A stretch of 64,000 nucleotides of DNA from Stichopus chloronotus (lineage: Eukaryota; Echinodermata; Holothuroidea; Aspidochirotida; Stichopodidae): positions 10,306,444-10,370,443 of the forward strand of contig CM037848.1 of the NCBI GenBank assembly GCA_021234535.1. The letters run 5' to 3'. The translations under genes and the position numbers were made by a program. Shown here piece after piece: positions 52,601 to 60,333 of this stretch (the stretch's first letter is position 1; each line of letters starts with the position of its first letter). Below the pieces are notes generated by a model. That model saw nothing but the letters and a program-made list of their open reading frames with translations. It had not been told where the DNA came from and searched no databases.

Positions 52601-55600
52601 TGCATGATAACTCAGCAACCAATTCTTTGACTTTTCTTAAACTTGGTGTGTACAGTTTGTGTATGACATTGAGTAGATGTACCCTGTTGTTTTTGGTGGA
52701 GGTCAAAGGTCATTTGAGATCACTAGAGGCAAAAAAGTGAATTTCCGCAGGTTGCTATAACTTGGTGTCCATTGGTCAAATTGTGATATCAATTTTAGGA
52801 TTAGATTGGTAGGAGAAAATATGGTTACATTATCTCATTAATATCAAAGGGTCAAAAGGTCAGAAACTGATGTTTTATTGATATCACTCCAACAAATCAT
52901 TTTAAGGGATGACGTAGTGGAACAGTTTGTTCGTCTATGTGAAGTGTGTATGATGACCTCATATGACCCCAATTGAGATCATTTGCCCTTTTGACCTTTG
53001 TGACTTTTTTGTGATGTGCAGATAACTCATGTTAAGACAAATCAAAAATCCAATTATACTACCCTCCTATGGTGCTCTTAAGTCAAGCTATTGACATTTT
53101 AGTAACACTTTACGTTGTACATGAAAGTAAGTGCAGCAGCTCAGGTTGTGCTGAATGCAGAGTCAGTGTTATACCTATATACACATGTATGTAAGTTCAT
53201 GTGCCATGCTAGTTCATGTGTCATTGCTCCTATGTAGAAGGTACATACACACACACACACACGCACACACACACACACACAAAACTACTGCACTGTACTT
53301 TTAGTCAATGCGAATGGAGTAATTCTTCCATCCATATCATCAGTATACCTGGTTGAACTCAATTGATATCTGCAAAAAAAAAAGAAAACAAAAACAGAAC
53401 TCAATGGTATGAGCAAACTTTGATATCTGACAAGAAGGCTGACCTTGACCTTGATTTATACCACTGTACTCCTCCCCCTCCCCCACCCTGCAATTTCAGA
53501 CCTCCTTATCTGTGGCTGGGTTTGAAATTAAACCATCTTCACACAAGGAACTATAGTGCCTTTGGACTCGTTTTTTTTTTCCAAGATTTCTGAGTCAACA
53601 CTGTGCCTTTCATTGAGCCATTGAGTGTATGGGCCATACTTGAATGCCTTCTACAGGTTAAATGTTTAAGTGTGATGGTTTGTCTGTAGTAATATGTGAA
53701 CGATAGCAGACCTGTATGGATGCCGGCATAACACTTATAGAAAACCTTAATTGATTGAGTACGTGCAGTTGTGGTATGAGCTACTGCACAATTGGTGCTC
53801 TAGTTTCATTACTTCATTTTTTTCCCCCTCAGTTGTTTGTCGCCACCATCTTCCTTCATTACTTCCTCCCCATCTTCCTGCCTCTCCTGGCTCTTTCCTA
53901 TAAGCCTTCACCCCAATCATCATATACAGTAGTACATGCATATCTGTCAGTTTACTTAGTATGGATCAGTGGTATACACAGTACTGATGTGTAAACTAAG
54001 AACAGGTGAGGACGCATGGTTTTGCCAGGCTGTAGCTATGTTATCTCTATTTCTGTGGATACAAACGGTTGCTGTTGTTTTAAGCTTACAACAATGGTCA
54101 ATGAGTCATATTGCTGTACACTTTAACCAGAGTTCAAGGTATACCTTTTCACTGGAGACAATAGATGTACAGTGCCATTTGTCTCGCACAGTGTTTCGGT
54201 CGTGTGGGACGTGCATCAGTGTATGATACATCAGAATGTGACAACCGCCCTGCACAAGACAAAAAAGATAATAAAAACAAAGACTGGCTCGATCCCTGGA
54301 TTGAAATTGAAAGTGAACTTTAAGTTTATTCATTGGCAGAATCTGTCAATAGGGTTAGTTATAACTAATTGCAATGCATGCCCGGTGATTTTACCATATT
54401 GCAACTATATCCAAATTAGTACAGTGGTTCATGTAATGAACTGAATCTGAAACTTGTTTTCACAAATGGATCGCTTAAAGTTGTTGATCTAATGGGCGTT
54501 GTAGTTTTCTCGGTGTTTCCTCAATCACTTCAGAAATGTTAGGGAAATGCTATGCAAAGCTGCTGATATCATCCTTTCCTGTGATTTAGTGCTCAAATAA
54601 TGTGTTTGGCACAACTTTCATAAAACGACCGTGACCATCACTGCGGAGCAATTAAATTTGTGAAACTTGCCACTTTGCACGAGAAATTAATGCTTTGGAC
54701 AAGTCTACATCAAACACTCTTTTGCTGGTACAACTGTGTAAAGTTTTCAGGACGCAGATACCTATGCTGTTTGTTCCGTGCACTGCAGGTAATAATGATA
54801 GAGCCTTTCTTGCACACCAGGAAAACTTGATCAGGAAGGTCTAAAACATGTGGGAATACACAAGTGAACGAAACTGAAGTTAATTGACAGGAGCATTACC
54901 TGTGAAGATTAACGTGACTGTATTATTTGTGAATTTTTAAAGTTGTGTCAAGACATGTCCTTCTGGATATCTGATGGCCCAAGGTGTTGCCCGAAATGAT
55001 CTCGAGGTCTTGCCCAAAATGATCCAGTGGCAGAAATAATATCTCATTTTTGAAATAGTAGCTGCTGGCAATGACTTGGCAAGGTTTCTTTTAGCCACTT
55101 CCTACAGGACAGAACACAGGAAGTATTTGACTTTACAGATAGTATGCTACAGTAAATTTTATTTTGTATGTACTGTAAGCTCATTGTGGAAATGAAAGTT
55201 TCACAATTCTTGGCTGCATGTGACTATACAGACAGTGAAAGCCATACCTGTGGAGAACGGATCGATACTTCGCTGGAGAATTGATTTTGCAGTGAAAATC
55301 TGAATATTGGATATCTCTGTCATGGATCCTGTCTTTTGATATGCTATACTTTACCTAGCAGTTGCCCATTCCCTCAAGAAAGGAAGCTACTGGAATAGTT
55401 ATGAACGTGTTTATACTGCTAAACTAAATATCGTGCAATACATCATAATTTTAGGATGCATTGCCAACAGCACAGTACTTAAATGACTCCTAAACAGTTA
55501 AGAAGTGGATCCTTATAGATACTGTGATTGAAACATGGCCATCCAGGCTGGACGCACAGTCAAAAAGGCCCTCCAGTTTTTTCGTAGCAGTTCGTATTTG

Positions 55601-58600
55601 TTTGCGTTCCAGCCCAAGGAGTTTATTCAATATATATCTTATTGAAGGAGTGGCATAGTGTTGATATATTTAGACTCACACCAAGATAAACATTTCAGTT
55701 TTTGGTTGCAGATATTTTGCTCTTGGGTATTTTGCTGTTTACATTCTCACCAGTCTGATTTGTCCACTCTGGTGGTGCTTATACTTTTCCACTGGTGACT
55801 GTCCCAGCAGAACTTTTTACTCCTTGCATGCCTCAGTAATCTGTCAGTCTGCTGTGTGTACTGTGAACCCACAGGGGCCCTGAATTCCATGATGAAGGTG
55901 TAAGCTATAAAAGTCTTTTGGTGAGGATCTACGAAATAGTTGTCAGTACTTCTTGTGACATTCCAGAATACACTCTTTTATTTTGCTCAGCCTGGGACTG
56001 ATTGAGTCAGGGGATTGTTCTCCAATGGCTTATAAACTACTTAAGACGTTCCAACTTTCATTTTCTGCAAACGCACCGGTGATGAAGAAATTCACTAGAT
56101 GTATTGAAACCATTTTAAGATGTGAATTATCTTTGATTGCTAGCATTCCATGGCTGTTTACATCCCCTCTCAAAAATAAATTGGGGTAACATGAATGCAC
56201 ACAAAAACTTCCTCTTGAATTGATGACTTTCCTCGATTTACATTAAAGATGGATACCAAATGTGTACTGAAAGTGACTTTGACAATCACCAGATGTTTAT
56301 TTAAAGTGTTACAAGTGATTGTCTTTTACCTGTATCAACTATTTGTTTTAACCCTCAAAGCTCTGACAGCATTGGTTCACTTTGTCTTCTTCAGTGGAAA
56401 AACATCTGAGAAACAAGATGAAACGAAAGAAGAGACAGAAGAAACGCCTGACCAGTTGGCCAGTTTAAGTCTCTCTGACAAGATGAAGTTGTTTGCTAGT
56501 TTATCCCAGCAAGTTCAGGAGAGTGTTCCATCCCCCAAGTCAAGGAGACGGTTCCCGAGGCAACGATCCGACGATCGGTCGAAGACTCAACCCGTGACGC
56601 CAGAGGAACTTCATGTCATTGCCAAGAAAGCAAGAGAAGAAGAACAAGAGGAGAAGCGAAAGGCCAGGGAGGAAGAGGAGAAGCAGAGGGTAATGGAAGT
56701 GGTAACTGAGGAACCAGAGGTTGAAGCTAAAGAGGATGAGTTGACGAAGATGAGCCTTGCAGAGAAAATGAAACTCTTCCATGACAAGGCAAAATCAGTC
56801 GATGCACCGCCACCTCCAAAGATAGTGCACCCAAAGAAGAAAAGACGAACAGGGTCGAGATACACAACACAACCCATAACTTTAGATGAACTTCATAAAG
56901 CCAGTGGACCATCTCCTTTAGTGCTGAGCTTCGGTAAGGGTGTAGATCCCGAGATCGCTGCGGGGTTGTCCGTCGCTGATCAGATATCGATGGTTTATCA
57001 AGCTCAGGACGTGACCACAGCCAACGCTACGGTAATTCCGTCCGCCTTGCCACCGGCTGAAAAGGATGGGAACAAACCAGCACGACCAGCAAGTTTGCCG
57101 GAGAAATCCGAACATAGCAAAGAATCTAAGTTAAAAGAAAACCAAAGTGAAGAGAAACTTCCCTCTCCTTCCAAACAGACGAGTCCTCCGTCCCCTTCTT
57201 TTCCAAAATCCAGTGCAGTAGATAAAAGTATCAAGAAAGCTAGATCCATGGACCAGGAGGAGATGGCTGACGTTCTGCCTGAATCGGAAACTCAAACCAA
57301 AAAACAGACAACTCAAAAAGAGATACGAGCTGCTGCTGAGAAGTCAAGGGTGAGTTAGATTTGAATATTCATGAATGATTGTTTGCTTGTCGTATGGGCA
57401 ATGTAATTTTGTAGACACACATAAGTTTTGGTTTCTACATTGTGTGTGCATTCTACACACCACATTGGTTATGAGGTAACTGAACCGTTCTTTCTTTGGT
57501 GGAGGTTAAAGGTCATTTGGCATCAGAATAAAAAGAACATCTGTACAATCAGCATGCTGGTTGAGTAGGAATTGGACAGATCTGCCATGTGAAATGGAAC
57601 CCCCCATAAAAAACTTTGTAAGGGAGATTAAACTTGTTTTGTGAGGAGATGAAAGATCATTTATGTGAATAGAGCTCATTACTACTTGTGCACTTGAAAA
57701 AGGTTATAGTTTGAGGATCTTCGGAAAGGGAAACTTTTTCACACTGGAGAAACTTTTTCAACCATGTAATTACACCGCTGCACTTGAAACATGGGCATAC
57801 CCCTTTCTGGAAATTGAAACGGAGGTGGGGGATTAAATAGAGTTATAGATAGAGGCCACACAAGGGAGGTGGACCCATGGGGCAATGTTGGGGACCAAAT
57901 AAAAAAATTTTAGGGAATGAGCAACAAAAAATTTTATGCTTAAAGCATGCATGCAAAAGTACATACCTAAGCAGTTGTGCGCTACTTATGTTTATGTGGT
58001 AAATATATATGCATATATTGCTTGTGTGAAGAATTTCTGTTTTAGTCGATATTTGTTAAAACTACTAAATTTCTAGAAATGTGTACCTTGACCCACCCCG
58101 TACTTGAGAATCAGCGAGACCACGACATTTTACCAACCCCAACTGCCATTACTTTAGTCCCTAGCATTGAATGAAGGTACCTTGAGGGATCTGTGGTGAC
58201 CAGACTCAATAAAATTATACTTTTATGATTAAAATGGGAAAGCATCACGGATATCATGTTAAGCTTACCGTGCTGTGCCATTTCTGGTTTGGTAGAGATC
58301 TGCTATATCCACATTGTAATTTGAGCTGCATATCTTTGTGGTCTCACAAAAAAGAGCAGCGGCCTAGCTAATCCTCATGTGATATCATACATGTCTATCC
58401 CTTCTCCAGAGTTACCTACCTTGTAACCATTATGGTACATCTGGCTATCATGTCATGTTCTATCATATAAAACATGTCTTCTCGAGACATGACTTTTGCA
58501 CATTATGCAAATTCTGTGCGGACTAGGTTGGGGGGCCAGACTTGTTGAGCAGCGGGCACAGACCTTATTTAGAATGAGCACTTTCATAGTACCCTGTATT

Positions 58601-59783
58601 AGTCTGTGTCTTGAAATGGATGGCCACCAAATATATGGGTAACTAGGTGAATTGGTATGTGGTTATTTTAAAAGAGGTACATAGAGATGCAATTGCCATT
58701 GTACATCACATTTCTCGAGGAAGAAGCTTCTAAGACAGGACAGCTGCCCCCTCTCCCCTTGTTGGTCCGGCACCGCTGAAAACTACAGACCCTATGTACG
58801 TACACATTTGCCTGACGTATAGACACCATGAGGTGATGTTCAATGCCAATGACACTGACAGGAGCAAGGTGGTTTCAACGGTGCATGCCTCATGACCATG
58901 TTACAACTGTTAAGTGCCGATTATCATAGTGAAGGTTTTCCTTTGTGTACTTATTATGCATTAAAGGCATTGTAACCTATGTAGAGCCTGAACACGTGGT
59001 GGATGTTAAAAAAACTATGAAACAAAGGTACTAACCATCGAGCTGTAACGATGTATTTAGCTCCATAGTGGTACTTTGCACACAGAGATAAGAACACGTT
59101 CATCATAATTAATCTACATCTGCAGAGACAGACTGCTGTCACTTGTTGTCTTGCCAGTGCACCTTTACGCATTGTGTGATCACGATAACTGGAGGTCACT
59201 TGGGGTCATAGCGAAGTGAAACTTGTCTAAGTTTTCATCAACAGACTACAGTACCATATAAAAAAGACATCCTCAACAATTAAGATGAATATCAAGACTA
59301 AATCTTATTTATAATCAATTCTGATCATAATTATGTGGATGCATGCTTTCCTGATTACTGTTGAAACCTTTCAACCTTTTAACCTATGCAGTAGTTCTCC
59401 AAGTTTTGAAACTTTCAACCTTTTAACCTGTGCCACAATCTGTTTACCAATTTTGGAATGTACTTAAATTTAATAACATCCGTCTCAGCAATCAATCGTG
59501 CTGGTGTCGTGAGTGTACAAGTGGCAGTTGAATTGTTTGGAAGAAACAACTTTGGTCCATTCCAGGCTAGCATGCAACTTATGATCTTGCTTTTATTACT
59601 TTTCCGTTCTTTACTTGCCCTTCTTGAATTCCTCCACCAGAAGGAAAAATTCGCCGATCTCTCCAGTTCAGAATCTGAAGTGGAGACAAAAGTTCTTTCC
59701 ACCTTGGACAAGCAACAAGAGAAAGGGATCATCAAAAGACACTCTGTTCGACAGCAGGCCTACGGTACCAAGGAATCTGAACG
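22565..59783 (+). CDS. SVIL: Supervillin-like gene, N-terminal half, spliced (11 exons in window)
   Basis: This entry spans the whole gene as visible; the exons follow separately. Supervillin is a peripheral membrane scaffold that binds F-actin and myosin II and acts in focal adhesions, podosomes and cytokinesis (known for the family). The joined exons (3,962 nt) stay open through every junction and give about 1,320 residues. These are rich in Lys, Glu and Ser, as expected for the disordered N-terminal half. Family-like signatures are the basic stretch in exon 30147-30837 and the duplicated KMKLF / TQPVT module in exon 56395-57349. The gelsolin-like repeats and villin headpiece are absent, so the gene continues past the right edge. 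The first exon is not identified. The assignment rests on remembered family motifs, not on a search; a related villin-superfamily paralogue is the main alternative. Confidence 0.8.
22602..25888. other. Intron (or upstream region), no feature found
   Basis: AT-rich sequence with no gene-like open frame. The only visible structure is short homopolymer tracts near 24006 and 25449. Confidence 0.5.
25889..25934 (+). CDS. SVIL: Supervillin-like exon (46 nt)
   Basis: A strong pyrimidine tract (gctttcctttctcctccaccag) leads into 46 nt read in phase 1 and leaving in phase 2 at a gtcagt donor. The peptide is (D)YNISSSSDKGELSA plus a split Arg. A second acceptor at 25906-25907 (cttccag) would shorten the exon to 27 nt and change the entry phase. 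The outgoing AG pairs with the A opening the next exon to make Arg. The Ser/acidic character fits the family's N terminus. Moderately sure. Confidence 0.55.
25935..28064. other. Intron, no feature found
   Basis: A 2.1 kb intron by the gene model, with donor gtcagt and acceptor ttcttttcaaccag. No repeat family or gene-like open frame was recognised in it. Confidence 0.6.
28065..28144 (+). CDS. SVIL: Supervillin-like exon (80 nt)
   Basis: Acceptor ttcttttcaaccag and donor gtagat bracket 80 nt, entered in phase 2 and left in phase 1. The peptide is RQECRGKPKLEDLPEEGS followed by MTSRSATYG. The trailing G combines with TG at 30147 to make Val, continuing directly into SKLRDRYGSERTSS. The continuity of charged, Ser-rich text across both junctions supports it. 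An internal Met lies in the second half, so a downstream start within this exon is conceivable if the smaller upstream exons are wrong. Confidence 0.7.
28145..30146. other. Intron with repeat family A copy
   Basis: The left part is occupied by the repeat at 28243-28790. The remainder is AT-rich, with a (TA)n and poly-T patch near 29617-29633, and holds no gene-like frame. Confidence 0.7.
28243..28790. repeat. Interspersed repeat family A, copy 2
   Basis: Collinear with 10920-11430 over most of its length, in the same orientation. A poly-T run of about 18 near 28493 interrupts it. The 3' half shares AAAGCCATGTCTCAAAAACG with the fragment at 21195-21400. Confidence 0.7.
30147..30837 (+). CDS. 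SVIL: Supervillin-like exon with conserved basic motif
   Basis: A T-rich acceptor (tttttttcacag) opens this 691-nt exon in phase 1; it leaves in phase 2 at a weak gtttgt donor after LKA plus a split Arg. It encodes about 230 residues of Ser/Lys/Arg-rich, probably disordered protein. The stretch RMELYKEKRRKELAEKHG at 30608-30661 resembles the R-Y-K-(A/E)-(E/K)-R-R-(R/K)-(Q/E)-L-A-E-(K/R)-(Y/H)-G signature near the N terminus of supervillins, and is one of the main identity clues. Several basic clusters could act as nuclear localisation signals, as reported for the family (inference). Without splicing, the frame ends 15 codons later. The antisense open frame here is a shadow. Confidence 0.9.
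30838..34681. other. Intron with small duplication and poly-G tract
   Basis: A 3.8 kb intron. It contains a direct repeat pair (32190-32290 and 32470-32570) and a poly-G run at 32323-32339. Open frames such as 31607-31963 have no recognisable character. Confidence 0.7.
32190..32570. repeat. Local direct duplication, units about 280 bp apart
   Basis: The blocks AGTGAAGTTGAAACTTCATA and GTGAGGTTGAAATTTCATA, each followed by GCTGTT, an ATT-GGC/GCC-AAGC block, TTTCAT-AATGA and GCTGG-TAAAA, mark two diverged copies at about 32190-32290 and 32470-32570. A 17-base poly-G run at 32323-32339 lies between them. Confidence 0.55.
34682..34768 (+). CDS. SVIL: Supervillin-like exon (87 nt), helical segment
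   Basis: A pyrimidine-rich stretch ending in ctttgaag precedes the exon, and gtaatg follows it. Entered in phase 2 with AG carried over, it reads R-R-N-R-R-I-S-N-L-S then METQQLVETLELSRAARLE and leaves in phase 2. Regularly spaced Leu, Glu and Ala suggest an amphipathic helix or short coiled coil. RNRRIS could be a basophilic kinase site (inference). Other frames across the same bases either stop or lose continuity with the neighbouring exons. Confidence 0.75.
34769..39555. other. Intron, AT-rich, with simple repeats
   Basis: A 4.8 kb intron. It contains a run of TAATA/ATTA-type low-complexity sequence at about 36280-36510 and a (TCAA)n tract at 37836-37895. No other feature was recognised. 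Confidence 0.7.
37836..37895. repeat. (TCAA)n microsatellite
   Basis: An imperfect tetranucleotide run of TCAA/TCAG units, with interruptions near 37870. Confidence 0.9.
39556..39674 (+). CDS. SVIL: Supervillin-like exon (119 nt)
   Basis: Acceptor ttggttccgcag and a strong donor gtaaga bound 119 nt, entered in phase 2 and left in phase 1. The encoded text is R-L-R-R-S-E-T-E-E-S, then GNTYKILARHRERQSSVSSV, then SSDVFPSKDE. It is basic with a Ser cluster and fits a phosphorylatable linker. Entry in the other phase with the first base as codon position 1 hits TAA within 14 codons, so the phase is fixed. It joins the 34682-34768 exon directly. Confidence 0.8.
40570..40870. repeat. Interspersed repeat family B, copy 2
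   Basis: Collinear with 13150-13440 in the same orientation, through the shared AAAGCTTCATCTC, GGAAGATG and GGTGAACAAATT blocks. Confidence 0.6.
42081..42341. mobile_element. MITE-like element, copy 2
   Basis: The left end AAAGGCAGTCACTCACCACC and right end GGTGGGATGAATCACTGTCTTT form an imperfect terminal inverted repeat matching that of 15411-15638. The interior shares the GGAGGAGT and GGGAGGG blocks. Length is about 261 bp, with no transposase frame. Confidence 0.65.
43200..43249. repeat. Inverted repeat (hairpin), about 19-bp arms
   Basis: AAGGATCATCGATGTTTACC (43200-43219) faces GGTAAACACCGATGACCTT (43231-43249), whose reverse complement differs by one substitution and one extra base. 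The loop is 11 nt. Confidence 0.75.
45611..45639. repeat. T/CT low-complexity tract
   Basis: A poly-T run passes into (CT)n. It lies about 140 bases upstream of the next acceptor. Confidence 0.85.
45778..45927 (+). CDS. SVIL: Supervillin-like exon (150 nt), Glu/Pro/Thr-rich
   Basis: Entered in phase 1 after acceptor cacacag and left in phase 1 at a consensus gtaaga donor. It reads (E)GDPKEPLLDETATDRIKD, then TKQQPEESQPAAPTPETSDS, then VKEKPVSTGTP. The Pro/Glu/Ser/Thr content is typical of a flexible, PEST-like linker. The acceptor is a tandem CAGAAG, so splicing three bases further on would drop one Glu. The ATG-led open frame at 45702 starting inside the intron is not needed for the model. 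Confidence 0.85.
45928..48871. other. Intron with weak repeat
   Basis: A 2.9 kb intron. The only structure noted is the weak repeat at 48300-48620 related to 8140-8480, and a poly-A patch near 46067. No gene-like frame was recognised. Confidence 0.7.
48300..48620. repeat. Possible interspersed repeat, related to 8140-8480
   Basis: Patchy collinear similarity to 8140-8480; see that entry. Confidence 0.3.
48872..49002 (+). CDS. SVIL: Supervillin-like exon (131 nt), Ala/Arg-rich
   Basis: After acceptor gattttcacag the exon enters in phase 1 and reads (A)AAAEESTTSKLSSKQSR, then DRRRRQNVAISAEDVKEARR, then IGTKLQ, leaving in phase 0 at a weak gtgact donor. The RDRRRRQ cluster is a candidate nuclear localisation or acidic-lipid-binding site (inference). 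Three tandem CAG triplets at the acceptor allow alternative acceptors that vary the Ala count without changing frame. If the intron is retained, 27 more codons add a hydrophobic tail before a stop. Confidence 0.85.
49003..50076. other. Intron with GGTCA-rich repeat units
   Basis: A 1.1 kb intron. GAGGTCAACAGAGGTCA and GAGTCAAAGGTCATTTGAGG motifs occur at about 49595-49640 and 49861-49890, related to the array at 52040-53000. The acceptor tract is poly-T followed by ttctag. Confidence 0.75.
50077..51599 (+). CDS. SVIL: Supervillin-like large exon (1,523 nt), disordered charged region
   Basis: Entered in phase 0 after ttgtattctag and left in phase 2 at a strong gtgagt donor, this exon encodes about 507 residues, starting AATGNEDHTDAKTHKAPFKW. 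The composition is Lys, Glu, Ser and Thr, with few hydrophobics. A Lys/Glu helix-prone stretch around NELLEMMKMRAKLIQDHEKE lies near residue 415. VSVMDRMSAFKKG at 51454-51492 resembles a degenerate third copy of the SLxEKMKLF motif found in the next exon. KTILKKPTS follows it. The disordered half of supervillin carries the myosin II and F-actin binding sites in vertebrates, but direct equivalence here is inferred. Long antisense open frames across this exon are shadows of its biased composition. Confidence 0.9.
51787..51809. repeat. (AC)/(GT)n microsatellite
   Basis: A short ACACAC run switches to about eight GT units. Confidence 0.85.
52040..53000. repeat. Degenerate tandem array, period about 147 bp, GGTCAAAGGTCA core
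   Basis: Cores of the form GGTCAAAGGTCAT-T-GG-TCA occur at about 52112, 52257, 52404, 52700 and 52849. Spacing is about 143 to 148 bp, with one gap of two units. Each core is followed by a stretch resembling AAAGC-CTTCTTTGAGTACAGATTGTAATGTA. The core at 52700-52712 is a perfect direct repeat of AGGTCA with a one-base spacer. Confidence 0.7.
52551..52570. repeat. (GT)n microsatellite
   Basis: Ten GT units lie within the GGTCA-type array. Confidence 0.95.
53246..53280. repeat. (AC)n microsatellite
   Basis: About seventeen AC units with one GC interruption near 53262. Confidence 0.95.
56395..57349 (+). CDS. SVIL: Supervillin-like exon with duplicated KMKLF / TQPVT module
   Basis: After acceptor tttgtcttcttcag the exon enters in phase 2, completing a Gly codon, and leaves in phase 0 at gtgagt, giving about 318 residues. 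It holds two tandem modules about 95 residues apart. Module 1 is SLSLSDKMKLF (56462-56494) with TQPVTPEELH (56585-56614). Module 2 is KMSLAEKMKLF (56747-56779) with TTQPITLDELH (56864-56896). Between them lies a Glu/Arg-rich probable helix around AKKAREEEQEEKRKAREEEE. A segment of this form (SLAEKM-LF...R-TQPVT) characterises the middle of supervillin. The remainder is Pro/Ser/Lys-rich. Frame and splice sites agree with both neighbours. This is the strongest identity evidence in the window. Confidence 0.93.
57350..59640. other. Intron
   Basis: A 2.3 kb intron. It has a further GGAGGTTAAAGGTCATTTGG motif near 57502 and a small direct repeat (AAC-TTTCAACCTTTTAACCT) at about 59364 and 59407. No other feature was recognised. 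Confidence 0.75.
59641..59783 (+). CDS. SVIL: Supervillin-like exon (143 nt)
   Basis: Acceptor attcctccaccag and donor gtaaac bound 143 nt in phase 0, leaving in phase 2 with CG. The text is KEKFADLSSSESEVETKVLS, then TLDKQQEKGIIKRHSVRQQA, then YGTKESE. SSSESEVE is an acidic cluster suited to casein kinase 2, and KRHSV suits a basophilic kinase (inference). It follows EKSR of the previous exon without interruption. The alternative open frame at 59615-59809 over the same bases reads less naturally and does not match the incoming phase. Confidence 0.85.
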
Positions 59784-60283
59784 GTAAACTCTCAAGTTTA
59801 TTTCGATGATGTTATACCTAAACCAAACCAAATCATCTTCCATCGTGTTACTGAATGCTCATCTAATATTTAAAACCTGCTTTTAAATTAATATCCCCCT
59901 TCCATGGCTGTTTCAGATTTAACTTTTGGTTTTGCACAAAATATATTTCAATGTTCTTAACAGATTTTCAAGACAGAGAGTGAGAGGTTTAGGGGAAGGG
60001 GCCCCCTCACCTCCAGAAACTTTATATAATTGAGATGCTAGATGATGCAAAATGGTTCCACTGAGAGATGTTTGCCTCATTTGTGGTGGTTCCAGCAGCC
60101 TGTCATCAACATTTTTTCCTACCAATCAGAGCTTTTGTAGGGCACAGGATCTTTTTTTTTTCTTAGGTGGTGGTTACTTTTTCAGGGGGTCACAAGTTTT
60201 GCTTGGGTGGGCTTCCCCCCTAAACCTGACCTCTCCTGGGGGGAGGACACTGCAGTTGCATGTGCTGAAAAACGTTCAGAGCA

Positions 60284-60333
60284 ACATTTTTATGCATCAC
60301 TCACTGCAGAAAGTGTGTGATGCATAAAAATGT
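60284..60333. repeat. Near-perfect hairpin, 21-bp arms
   Basis: ACATTTTTATGCATCACTCAC (60284-60304, one base over a 20-mer core) pairs with the segment at 60313-60333, with a single mismatch and an 8-nt loop. No adjacent gene explains it. Confidence 0.8.

Larger units (their letters stand above)
51600..56394. other. Intron with GGTCA-rich array and microsatellites
   Basis: A 4.8 kb intron. Its left third holds (GT)n tracts and the roughly 147-bp array described separately. From about 53300 to 56394 only single-copy AT-rich sequence is seen. An ATG-led frame starting at 56249 runs into the next exon. Confidence 0.75.
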
